Source: Sarocladium kiliense (Eukaryota > Ascomycota > Sordariomycetes > Hypocreales > Sarocladiaceae). Taken from it: 64,000 nt of DNA. Positions 22,085 through 32,700 of the stretch are shown one piece after another. The DNA is taken from the NCBI GenBank assembly GCA_030734395.1, contig JAUZTG010000011.1:186001-250000 (forward strand). The letters run 5' to 3'. Position 1 is the stretch's first letter. Every line of letters starts with the position of its first letter. The notes under the pieces were generated by a model. That model was not told the DNA's origin, searched no databases, and saw only the letters and a program-made list of their open reading frames with translations. The position numbers and the translations under genes are program-made.

Positions 22085-22561
22085 AGGGGCGTGTTCGAAA
22101 CGCTGCGCATGTCTCCCACAACGGCCGGCTTAACACCACGCATCTCCAAGACCCGCGGCATTGAGCTGCAGAACCACTTCATTCCGCCCGGCACTGAGAT
22201 CTACGTGAATCTGCGTTCTGTAAATATGCACGAGAGTATTTGGGAGAAACCAGAGAAGTTCCAGCCGGAGCGGTTTATGGCTAATGAGTAAGCGAAGAAG
22301 ATGCTCTTTACGTTCTCATATGGCCCACGAAACTGTATTGGCCGGAACCTGGCCTGGGTGGAGATGCCGACCATCGTCGCCAACGTGCTCAAGGATTATG
22401 ATATTGCACTATCACCGGACTGCGAATGGCGGCCAGAGAATGTCGATGAGAAGGGGAACCCGAAATTGTTGCCTGCGAAGTGTTTCATTGCATCGTTTCC
22501 GTCGAACCCGGAGAGGGACTGTCGCATGATGATTAGCAGGCGCAGAGATTTGCTGCTGTGA
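22085..22561 (+). pseudogene. cytochrome P450 3' fragment with an in-frame stop
   Basis: The C-terminal third of a P450 without its 5' part. The recognisable frame opens at the ExxR helix (FETLRMSPTTAGLTPR) and continues through HFIPPGTEIYVNLRSVNMHE and EKFQPERFMANE to a TAA at 22288-22290. The same frame then continues AKKMLFTFSYGPRNCIGRNLAWVEM, with the haem-ligand Cys in FSYGPRNCIG, and stops after RRRDLLL at 22561. The N-terminal anchor, the I-helix and everything upstream of ExxR are absent. The stop could come from CAA by C-to-T in CpA, the RIP signature. It differs in sequence from the intact P450 at 15.7-17.5 kb, so it is not a recent copy of that gene. Confidence 0.8.
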
Positions 22562-23510
22562 GTGTGGCTTTGAAGACGAGCTGGTATTCCTGAGCTGGCA
22601 GTGAAGGGGGTAAGACTATCTGATGCTTTCTTAAATACAGTGTGTTATATAAATCGGTTATGCTTTATGTTGCGTTAAATGCTTCACCCCCTAAGATTCA
22701 GGCTTTCATCTTCAATACATTTAGTACGCTTATAGCCGTTGAAGGACTCCCATTCAGGCTCATTCCATGTTGAGGCGGTAGGTACGTAGTCTGGACTGGA
22801 CTAGAGGTTCTAAAACCCGTAGGCAACTCCGGCTATAGGTAATCTATGTCTCGCACCTCACCGCTTGTGTGTGCGAGACTGCGAGAAGCAATTGAAGGCT
22901 GGTCTTGACCTCAAGGGGCCAGTCAAAACTGAGGAGCATGCTGGGGCCAGCAGACCTGGCATTCTCTATTGGCTGGCAGAGAAGAGCTAGGAGGCGGTGG
23001 CCGTGGTCGTTCACATGATGCTAGACCAGCCCCGCGGCACAATACGACAAGTCATAGGCGTTAGCTGGTAATGCTCAGGACTCTCCGGTGAGGCTGGCAC
23101 TTGCTGCGGGAGTCCGAAAAGTATATCGGGTAGATCACGCCTCAGGCACTGAGGGAGTGCCAGGTGTAGAAGAAGCAGCAGAGTTAGGCCTCTGGCGAAC
23201 AATCCCTGGAGAAATGTCACGGCAGATATGTCCCTTCGATGGCATTGAGCATTGCTTGACAGGAGGCTGAAGTGGAGACGGTGCCGTGACCTGCCCTGTG
23301 TTGTGAATTGTGGTTCCAAACCAAACCAAACCAAACCAACGCAAATGCATGGGGTAATTGGCGTGCTATGTCCTCATCTGTCTTAGCCTACTACTGTACC
23401 TGATTTCGGGGATATGCACCACGGCACGCTACTTGGTCCCGTTGCATGCTTTTAGGCCAAAAGAGAAAAGAGAGGGCTGAAAGTGGTTGTAATGGTGATA
23501 TCTGTTTGTT
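22562..23510. other. intergenic DNA, no gene seen
   Basis: No supported gene. It contains a short pentamer repeat (listed separately) just before the 12-bp minisatellite. Small open frames on both strands are without domains. Confidence 0.4.
23316..23340. repeat. CCAAA pentamer microsatellite, five units
   Basis: Four perfect CCAAA units followed by one CCAAC unit. Seen directly in the sequence. No function is inferred. Confidence 0.9.
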
Positions 23511-23755
23511 GCTATTTGTGCTCCTGTTTATGCTGCTATTTATGCTGCTATTTGTGCTCCTATTTATGCTGCTATTTATGCTGCTATTTATGCTGCTATT
23601 TATGCTGCTATTTATGCTGCTATTTATGCTGCTATTTATGCTGCTATTTATGCTGCCATTTGTGCTCCTATTTATGCTGCTATTTATGCTGCTATTTATG
23701 CTGCTATTTGTGCTCCTATTTTTGCTGCTGTTTTTGCTGCTGTTTTTACGTGCTG
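23511..23755. repeat. 12-bp minisatellite, about 20 units
   Basis: Head-to-tail copies of a 12-bp unit (TATTTATGCTGC), with variant units in which TTATGCTGC becomes TTGTGCTCC recurring at intervals, and a degenerate right end (TTTTTGCTGCTG). Because the unit length is a multiple of three, all plus-strand frames stay open and produce false Leu/Phe/Met- or Cys/Tyr-rich proteins. It sits between the accessory-looking island and the eIF5 promoter. Confidence 0.95.
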
Positions 23756-24609
23756 CTATTCTGCTCTTTATGTCGCCGCCATCTGAGTCGCCATCAAATC
23801 ATTCCCTGGCGGAGGCTGCACTGTGTGCGCCAGACTGACTCTCACGCTTTCCTCAGTGGCTGCCTACACCATGCCTCTCCCCCCACCACGACCAACCAGC
23901 GCGTCTTGCCGCCTCGAAATCCACACCAGAAAAATTTGTCTCCCGCCCGACTCCTCCTCAGCGGCTTCCCACCCGAAACCAACGGCTTCCACCCTGCACA
24001 CGCCCAAAGCCCATTTGTAATGCGGAACAACTAAAATCCTGCAACCGCCTCCTGCTGACGTTTCCACGTACGCCCCAACCTCCGCCCCGCTTGCCTCGCG
24101 CCACAACTCTCTCGCCAACATCTATCGCCCCTCTCGAGTCCCTCAAAATATTCGTCCATCTATCACCCATCCTCGACTTCGATACAACGCAGTCTTCACG
24201 ACGAAAAAGTCTCTGAATCGCCCGTGGCTACTGCCCCGAAGAACTCGCCAACAACAACAATCCAAAATTGCTGTACATGTATCAGCACGATCAACCCCTC
24301 ATCTCCCGACACCAACCCAAGCTGCCGTTATTTTCTATACCGCGGCAACCTTCCAGTCCTGACATCAGTTCCGACGGCTGATATCACGACTCCATACGGT
24401 GCGAACTCGATCGTCCAACTCCGACTCTATACCCCTCGTCTTCATGTCAAGACTCGGTTCTCGAGAACTCCGGAATACCCTTTGTCTCCTCTAACTACGC
24501 AACATCCTGTGCCCCAGCGTTTCGTTACCTTCCCAGCCAGTTCAAGGTTCACATACCTCATTCCAAGACAACAAGCTCACTAGAACCGTTACCTCTCCAC
24601 GTCGCAATC
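23756..24609. promoter_or_regulatory. eIF5 upstream region and probable long leader
   Basis: About 850 bp between the minisatellite and the eIF5 start. The plus strand is C/A-rich and G-poor from about 23870 to 24600, as in leaders of abundant fungal mRNAs. Short upstream ATGs exist, for example the 119-codon frame at 24224. Leader extent and any introns cannot be set without RNA data. Confidence 0.4.
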
Positions 24610-25962
24610 ATGTCTGGTGGCGAGCATCTCCCCCTCATTGAGGGTCTGCAAGACAGATGGTACCGCTACAAGATGGAACCTCTGCGGACCAAGGTCGAAG
24701 GCAAGGGAAACGGTATCAAGACTGTCATTGTCAATCTGACCAGTGTTGCAAAGTCCGTTGAGCGTCCTCGCAAATGGATTCTCAAGTTCTTCGGCATCGA
24801 GCTCGGAGCTCAGACCAAGGACATGGAAAAGAGTGACCGCTGGATCATCAACGGAGCTCATGAGGCCTCCAAGCTGCAGAGCCTGCTTTACGACTTCAAC
24901 AGGAAGTTTGTTCTTTGTCCAGCCCTCACCCCTACCGAAGGAGGGAAGATGGTCAAATGTAACAATCCGGAAACGGTTTTTGAACTCCAGAAGGGCAACA
25001 CCTCCATGCAGTTCTACTGCAAAGCCTGCGGTGCCAGAACTCCTGCTACAGGTTCTCACAAGCTCTATGGTATCATCCTCCAGAAGCTGAACGAAGAACG
25101 TAAGAAGAAGGAGATGGATGACAAGGCTGCCAGGAGGGCTGCCAAGAAAGCGAAGCAAAACGGCACTGCTGAGGATGATGAGGATGGTGAGAACGGCTCG
25201 GATGAGAAGGAAGATGAAAATGGTGCAGAAGGAGCCGCGAACCCCGAGACAAACAACCATGACGGCGAAGATGACCCTGAATTGGCAAGGCTGCGTGCTG
25301 AAGTCGCCGCCGTGGAGATCGCTGCACCTGACACCAAGGATGAGGAAGAGACATGGGCAACCGAATTTAACGACAAAGATGTCAGAGCTCGCGCCGACTT
25401 GAACCAAGGAGTTCGCACTTCAGACTATGACAAGCTTGGCTTCTGGATTGCGGAGCAGAATCAAGCTGTGGGCGGCATCGACAAGGTCCAGGATCAGAAC
25501 ATCGTCAACAAGATCGAAGAGCTCGGTATCGAAGGCGAGTTCAAGACCATCCAAGTTCTGGCCCGAACCATCTTCGACGAGAACATCGTTGCCCAGATCC
25601 CCAAGCGGGCTAGCTTGCTTCAACAGGTTCGTTGCAAATCCGATTTCAAACTGTGGACCTCCACTAACACAAGGCAGGTCATCGACGACGATGATGATCT
25701 AGAGATGGCACTCATCACAGGCACCGAGCGTCTCCTGCGAGACCTTCGCAAGGTCGACAAGGAAATCATGAAGCTGTCCGGCAAGATCCTGCAGCTTTAC
25801 TACCAGCATGAGATTGTCTCCGAGGAAATCATCTGGCAATGGGCTAAGGAGGGACCGAATGAGGACTCCAAGTCGTCCAAGAAGTTCCATGATGGAGCCC
25901 AGAAGTTCTTGGAGTTGCTCAAGGAAGCCGAGTCGGAGGCATCTGATGATGATTCTGAGTAA
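24610..25962 (+). CDS. TIF5: translation initiation factor eIF5 (divergent)
   Basis: GTPase-activating factor for eIF2 in start-codon recognition. Single exon, 450 residues. The N-terminal eIF2B/eIF5 fold is clear: WYRYKMEPLRTKVEGKGNGIKTVIVNL, FGIELGAQTK and DRWIINGAHEASKLQ. Arg19 in WYRYK corresponds to the GAP arginine finger (Arg15 of human eIF5). The C-terminal W2 HEAT-like domain ends with the acidic/aromatic boxes (EEIIWQWAKE, AQKFLELLKEAESEASDDD). Two oddities: the usual start before FYRYKM is replaced by HLPLIEGLQDRW, and the zinc ribbon has C103, C117, C137 and C140, so the first Cys pair is spaced 14 instead of 3 residues. The central linker (residues 165-235) is acidic and Lys-rich. 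A paralogue is possible, but no second copy is in the window. Confidence 0.88.
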   Translation: MSGGEHLPLIEGLQDRWYRYKMEPLRTKVEGKGNGIKTVIVNLTSVAKSVERPRKWILKFFGIELGAQTKDMEKSDRWIINGAHEASKLQSLLYDFNRKFVLCPALTPTEGGKMVKCNNPETVFELQKGNTSMQFYCKACGARTPATGSHKLYGIILQKLNEERKKKEMDDKAARRAAKKAKQNGTAEDDEDGENGSDEKEDENGAEGAANPETNNHDGEDDPELARLRAEVAAVEIAAPDTKDEEETWATEFNDKDVRARADLNQGVRTSDYDKLGFWIAEQNQAVGGIDKVQDQNIVNKIEELGIEGEFKTIQVLARTIFDENIVAQIPKRASLLQQVRCKSDFKLWTSTNTRQVIDDDDDLEMALITGTERLLRDLRKVDKEIMKLSGKILQLYYQHEIVSEEIIWQWAKEGPNEDSKSSKKFHDGAQKFLELLKEAESEASDDDSE

Positions 25963-26352
25963 ACCTGGACCGTTTGGAGGCAGGCGAAGGTTGGAACACC
26001 TTGGTTCGTCTCTGGTCTTTTCCCTTGGGGTCAGTAGGTTCGCGTTCGGGCTCGCCCGGCGACTGATATGATGCATTGTTTGAGTTGCTTATGGTTACAC
26101 CATTTCTCCACTCCAATGGCCGAGCAGACGCGTGCCAGCAAGTAGTTCAAATTGAAATGCTCTTGATGACTTTTGGTCCAATATATCGTGTGCAAGTTCA
26201 GGATGATACGACGATGTGGTCCCTTCGCTACGAGTAATGTGAAGGCTCGACGATTCCTCGCTCCACTCTACGGGACAGTAAATCGCATGGGCATCGGCCA
26301 CATGATGAGATACAAATACATTTCTGGACTGTAGTAGAGATCTTCGCGTACT

Positions 26353-29071
26353 CTACGCAGCCTCAGCTCCCTCCCCCGAAACCTCCACAGGTGCATCATC
26401 CATGGCCTCATCGCCATCCTTCCCACCATTCTCCTCTTTCACATCCTCTTTCTCTCCCCTGCTAAAAACATACTCCCCAAGCTTTGTCACTCCCTCATCC
26501 ACATTATCTGCATTGTTCAGGACCAAGTCGTATGTCTCACCCGCAGACTCCGGCACTGCCGCGGCTGAGGACTCGGCGATGGATTTGGCGGCTGCTTCGT
26601 CTATGCCCGCGGCTTGGAGACGCTCGATGTAAGCTTCTGTGGTAGATGGCGGCTTGATCAAGATGTAGCGCGCGGTGAAGTCCATGTCCTTTGCAAATTG
26701 GGCGGCCTGATACATGCATGTTAGCTAATTTTCGATGCGATGGCGGGCTTGGTAGTAGGAAGGAGGTGGAGAGAGAGGCACACACCTCGACGTCCAGCTC
26801 AATAATAGGGACTTTGCCAGATTCTGTCACCGCCTCAATCGCCTTCGTGCTCGTGCCGTAGTCAACTCCATCCCTAGTGCCGTACTCTATCAGTCTATCA
26901 CCGTCGCGCAACTGGTTGAAGTCTTGAGCGTTGACAAAGTGGAATGTTTTCCCGTTAGTCTCCTCTTCAGCTGCTTCTCTGACAGCATGTCGCACCACGG
27001 TCCCGAAGACGCCCTGGTGTTGCTCAAGGAGCTTTGCCACAAGCGTAGATTTGCCGACACCAGGCGGGCCGGAAATGATGATAGGGTCCTTATTGATAGG
27101 CATCTTGTCGTCGTCTGCCGTGGGCTCGGCTTCATCGTCCTCGTCGGCAAGGTCGGTTACCTCCTCGAAGATGATATTCACTTTCTTCGGGTCATCGATC
27201 TTGTCGAACATTGCCATCTTATACCGTCCCGCAATGCGCAGCGCCCTCCAGCTCTTGCTAGCTTTGCCTGCAATTGCAGCAGCCTTTGTTTCCTCATTCG
27301 TCGGCATCTCGATCTCGAAGTCATCATCTGCAATCTTGCGCTTGAAGTCGTCGAGTTCTGGGAGCTCGTATCTCTCTGGCTTCTGTAGTGACTTCATAGC
27401 CTCGTCGCCATCCTCGATTCCACGCAGGAAGTCCAAGGACACTGAACCCATGGGCACTGGGCGCAAACGCTTACTTGTCGCATTTTTCTGCACAGTTGCT
27501 CTGGCTTCCGCGAACATGATGGGGTCAACAGGGTCTCGTTGGATTGGCGGGCAACCCGCCATCTTCCAGACGACCCAATTCTTGTCTCGCATGAGGACCG
27601 TATCGACCATGCGGAAGAAGTACTGGCCTTCTGACGTCGGGCGGAGGTAGTCCGATATTCTCTGCTTCATCTCTGTGGCCCATTTTGTCTGCACGGAGGT
27701 CAGCATCACTGGTCTGAAGCGAGCTAGACACAAAGCTTACGTCGTCCTCACTTAGTTCGGAGGAGTATAGAACAGAGCGATTTGTAGGCGCAAGGCTTGC
27801 ATACTTCTCTTTTGCCGCTGCAGATAGTGAGAGGAGGAAGTCAAGGAGGATTAATGCCTGGACGAGTATGTGACGGCGAAAAGAGAGGTCACTAATCTGT
27901 AAGGGTTCGAGTCAGTGTTGAACAGTCTATGCTGGGCGGTAGACAAACCTCCAATTCAAACAAGTCTTTGCTTGTGAGGTACTTGGGATTGAAAGCGGCT
28001 TCAGGCTCTGTCCCATCTTCCCCCCGCTTCCTTTTCAGGTCTTTCTTCGTGTCGTCAGTAGCGCCGTACCGATATCCCTCGTCGCCGGGGTACTTCTGGA
28101 ATTCCTTGACTGTCGCGCTGAGATGATCCTTAAACTTCGAGAGATTATCAGACTCAAAGAGCCGTAAAGGCTGACTGAAGTCTTGCTGCAAAGACCAGAA
28201 CATGGGGTACAGAGCATTCAAATCTGTCGGTTTTTCTTTGTCGTTGCCGTCTTCTTTGTTCGTTTGCGACTCGTCCGCATTGCCTGTCTCAGGTTGCGTA
28301 TCGACGTCCATACCATCAGGTTGAACAGCTGCTGCGGACTCATAGTTGGTTACATTCTCGACATGGAATTCTCCGCGCCGATTTACGGAGCTTGGGTCTC
28401 CGAGAGGGAAGCTCTGGAACAAAAAGATGTAGACCCGGCCACAGAAGGCTGTGTCTTCTGCCCGTGATAACCTCCTCAACAGCTCGTTACATGAGCGCAG
28501 GATAACCAAGTGCTTTTGCTTGAAATGCTTTGCTGTCAGCTGCTCTCGTCTTGATTCGAGATAATCGAAAATGATGCGGCAGCCCGCGATGGTCTGACTG
28601 TCGAGCAGCTCTTCCAAAAGCCACCAAATAAGCGCTGGGTCGCACTGCTCGTCGTCGGAGAGGATGGAGAGGAGGTCGAGGAAGTTCCACATCTGCACGA
28701 ATTCGGGTGAGTCGATCGAGGTCGATGCCTTGGACTGAGGTCAGTGCTAGCTCGAGAAGCCGGAAGTAAACAGGGCGCCGTACTATCAACTGATCAAACA
28801 GACTCCGAGCCGCCGTCTCAACAACCGCATTTCGCCTCGTCTTGGCTACTGCAGCGGAGTTGTCGCTGACCTGTGTGTCGAGCGCATCGCCATCACGCGC
28901 AAAGCATGCCGCCACGCGTTGCGAAAGGTCGCTGAACTGTGTCTTCTGGAGCGCTGGCTCGATCGTCGCAACCTGCTTGACAGCGTTGGCTTCGGTCAGA
29001 AGCTCGTTCAGTATGGCGCCAAAGGAGGCGACGTCGGGAACGCCCCCATCATCGATGTCAAGCGCCGGCAT
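26353..29071 (-). CDS. THO complex subunit THOC1/Hpr1 fused to a guanylate-kinase-like domain
   Basis: Five exons: 29071-28784, 28728-27949, 27896-27741, 27688-26786 and 26706-26353, 826 residues. Residues 1 to about 560 match THOC1/Hpr1 (WWLLEELLDSQTIAGC, FWSLQQDFSQPLRLF, SDLSFRRHILVQALILLDFL, ISDYLRP, FFRMVDTVLMRDKNWVVWK), a THO/TREX subunit coupling transcription to mRNA export. In the same open exon (26786-27688) follows a P-loop IIISGPPGVGKST at about 610-622 and guanylate-kinase features: ETNGKTFHFV, LIEYGTRDGVDYGTS and ARYILIKPPS. The usual GMP-site second Arg (TRxPR) is Ala here, the loop Tyr is Phe, and the lid Arg residues are missing, so kinase activity is doubtful. The last 40 residues are acidic. 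It is tail to tail with eIF5 (390 bp) and divergent from Aquarius. Confidence 0.9.
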
Positions 29072-29730
29072 GGCGCAGGACAGCCAGGTTCGCTATCGAG
29101 CTGCGGAGCGACGCGAAAGCATGGAAGACGGTGCGAGGGTGTGGTGAACCAGTAAGCCAGAGGAAAGGGATTTGAAGCACAGCTGTGATGTGTGATTGAG
29201 CTCGGGGGGGCGAAGACCGGGAGCTGGTGAGAGGTGTTTGTCTGGTAGTACCCTTCGAAGGACCTAGCCTTGCGAGGCTGCACCTGGGAGCGGCAGGGTC
29301 TTTGTGCTTGGTGGGGATGCTCGACCACACAACGAACCAGCACAAGTTGAATGTTACCACCAAGACTCTTACAGAAACTTGGGCGTACAGAGGATGTGCT
29401 ATTGTAGCTTTGGCCTGAATCTAGATGGGCGCACTGGAATCGCACTGTTCGATAGCCCTTTTCTTAGCTATGTCACGAATGAGTGAAGCTGCTGAGCAGA
29501 TACCACGTGCACTAGCCACAGCTTCAGCCACAACCACGCCAATCCGCGTCAGGTAACACAGCGTCGCGAGGCTGAAATTTCCGAGACCAACGTCAAGTTC
29601 CCAGGTCGCATCACAATAAACAGCAATCCGGCACGGCATTCTTCTTCGACTCTCGTCCTCACTCAGAGAATTCTCCGAACGGCGACACACAGGCATTTCG
29701 AACTCCTCATGACGCGGGCGCCTGCACGCC
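29072..29730. promoter_or_regulatory. divergent promoter between THOC1 fusion and Aquarius
   Basis: 659 bp between two opposite start codons of genes for nuclear mRNA maturation. Co-regulation from a shared promoter is plausible but not shown. No specific motif is claimed; overlapping minus-strand frames here are not supported. Confidence 0.5.
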
Positions 29731-32700
29731 ATGCCTAACGCGAAGAGGCTACGAAGCAGCGGTGCTTCCAAAGCCCACCCCAAAGCTGCGCCGGCTCCGG
29801 ACGCCTCCAAGGATGAGGGCAGACCGACACCAGCTGAGGTCGAGGAGGAAGAGCACCAGTTTGTCCAGGTTGCGCGCAAGAACTGGCTTAAGCCTGGCAA
29901 GAAACCTGCCAAGGTCAAGGTCAAGAACGATGTCCTCAAGCAGGGCATCTGGGACCTGCTGGAGCGTGAGGGCTTCGCATACAAGTCGCTGCTCTTGCTA
30001 GAAAGCTTGCAGACTCTTGAGAGGTATGTTGCTATTCGCCTTTGGCGACTTGTGATTGAATTGCTAATGATTGGGTTGCGCAGCTACTTATGGCCTGGCT
30101 ACACTGAGGAAGCCTCCAACTACCATGTTCTCCTCATCGCCCTGATCGCCAATGTCAAGCGTCGCGAGCATCTTGAAACTTGGTGTGAGTCGCGTACGAT
30201 ACTTCCACAAAAGCCCTTACTGATTCGTCTGCAGCTCTTTTCGAAGATAAGCCAATCGACTTCTCGTCTCTCTTTCGCCGCGTCCTTTCGATGTCCCTCG
30301 ACCGAACTCTCGCGACCATCATCAGAACACAGCTTCTGTGCTTCCTTATCCACGCCTTCCAAAGCCTCGACTGTACCATCGTCAGGAAGGAATGTGCGCC
30401 TCTCGTGGCCATTGGAATCTGGCACAATCTGTCATCTGACAAGATGCGAGACGCTCATCTTGATCAGGCGCCACATCTAAGGAAGGCATGGAGAGGTGCG
30501 CAAAGACGATACGACGCTGCCGATGATGCAACAAAGGCTAGACTACGGTTCGAGCGGTCCTGGTTGTATACACTACTCCTCGATTTCCTGAACATCATTC
30601 ACGAGGAGAAGTCAAGGCCTGGTGAGTTCCAATCCACTAAGGAGAAGGGGCCATTGGACTGACGATGACAGAATCTGCACTCTACTGCGAGCGCTTCCTT
30701 GAATTCCTTTCTGACTTGCAGAGTCAACTCCCTACGCGACGCTATGTCAACGCTCTCATTCACGATCTCAATCTCCTAGCCGCCATCAAATTATCACCAA
30801 TGTTCCACGATGAAGATAACAGCCTTCTTCGCGATCTTCATGCTCTCTTATCACACTACTCCTTCTTTTCTATTGATGACCAGACCGGGGTCCAGCTTAA
30901 TCGCACGGAAGCTTTCGATAAGCACTGCGCGGCATTGGGCAAACTACAACGTGTCAGCTTGAAGCATTTCAAGGATCAGCTCACCGTCTTGGCTCTGTCA
31001 AATTACGGTGCGATCGACCAGCGAGACGAACTGCAGACTTTGCTTGAGCCGCTTTCAGACGAGCAGCTCATCCAGCTGGTCAATCTGCTGGACATCCGCA
31101 CAGCGTATCCTGACGACGTCACCCTGAAGGTCGACCGCCGGTTTTTGATGGAGGTCATCCTCAGCAAGTTCGAGCGGAGGAAGACATTCCAAGAGTCAGC
31201 CGAGAGCATGTCCCTCACCCCCACAGAGAGCACCTTGTTTGATGCTGGGTTCCGGCGGGCAGACTCCTATGACGGGTCGCATCCTCTGGCACTCCCCAAG
31301 TTGAACCTCCAGTATCTCTCTGTTGGCGACTTCTTGTGGCGTGCTCTGATTCTATACCGAGCGGAGGCATTTTATGGCATTCGGAAGGATATCGAGGCTG
31401 CTCTACGTCGATTAAAACCGCAAACCAAAAAGTCGGGCGACACTCAGTTTGGTGGGTTCTCGAAGATGGCATTACCGATCTCGAAGCCATCGATACTGGA
31501 AGTCGTCCCAGCTTTGGTTGGCGATGACAAGCCATCGCTTGTTCGTGCTGAGGTCGTGGTCGATGTTCGTGGCCTAGGTGATGGGGTTCGGAGAGAGTGG
31601 GATTCCCTAAGGCCTGACGACGTGGTATTCCTTCTTGCCGCGGAGCCAGGCGACCCATCCCTCAACGGCGAGGCTTCAGAGGCAGAATCGAATGGCGTAA
31701 CCGCTGTTCGAACTGCAGAAATTATCCAAATCACAGATGACCGGGGAAGACACGTTCGTGATGGTGCAAGCCACCTGGACAATAAACGGCGAATTCAGCT
31801 CAAACTTGATGCCCGAACATATCAACAGGACGTCGAGCGTGCAGAAGCCGGAAAGACGGATGTGTACGGGCGTATGAACCTGTTGCTCCGCCGCGGCCGA
31901 AGAGAGAACAACTTCAAGCCTGTGCTCGAGTCAATACGAAGCTTAGTGCTTTCAGAAGTTCCTTTGCCGTCTTGGTTGCATGAGGTTTTCTTGGGATACG
32001 GTGATCCAGCCGGCGCCAGCTACAAGAATCTTCCAAACCGCTTACAGAAGCTTGACTACAGAGACACATTTCTGAGCTGGCAGCATCTCGTTGAGAGCTT
32101 GCCGGGCAAGACAGTCGAGCCGGGATTCGAAGTTTCAGGTAGCTTTGGTCCACCCTACGTCCTCGAGACCGCGGAGACGGGGGAGAAGCCAGAGGACCCA
32201 AAGCCTTCCAAGAAGAGGAGGAGAGATGCTGAGCCACCGCTTTCGACCGAGGTAGAAACCTTGAAAGTGTCAACGTACAAGCCTCCAAATACGGGGCCGT
32301 ACCCTCAAGATGCACCTCGGCATAACACGATTCGCTTCACTCCTGCACAGGCTGATGCTGTCATGTCCGGGTCACAGCCTGGTCTCACAGTTGTTGTTGG
32401 ACCTCCAGGTACCGGCAAGACTGATGTGGCTACGCAAATCATCAACAACATATATCACAACTTCCCGGAGCAGAAGACGCTCTTGATCGCACACAGCAAT
32501 CAGGCGCTGAACCAACTTTTTGCCAAAATCGTGGCACTCGACATCGACCAACGCCATCTGCTCAGACTTGGACATGGTGAGGAGGACCTTGGAACGGACG
32601 GAAACTTCAGTAAATATGGCCGAGTCGACTCCTTCATTGAGAACCGGGATCGCTTCCTCCTCGAAGTAAGGAAACTTGCTGCGACGCTGGGAGCGCCAGG

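Noticed and set aside
15049..23000. Secondary-metabolite gene cluster around the P450
   Set aside because: No polyketide synthase, NRPS, terpene synthase, transporter or pathway regulator is present nearby.
23511..23755. CRISPR-like array
   Set aside because: The units are contiguous 12-mers without spacers, and this is a eukaryotic genome.
23446..24034. Two long plus-strand frames rich in Leu/Phe/Met or Cys/Tyr
   Set aside because: They are translations of the 12-bp minisatellite, open only because the period is a multiple of three.
24589..25407. 272-codon minus-strand frame opposite eIF5
   Set aside because: Antisense shadow created by the codon bias of eIF5; its Leu/Phe/Val-rich translation has no recognisable domain.
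26931..27650. 239-codon plus-strand frame opposite the THOC1 fusion
   Set aside because: Ser/Ala-rich antisense shadow of a well-supported coding exon.
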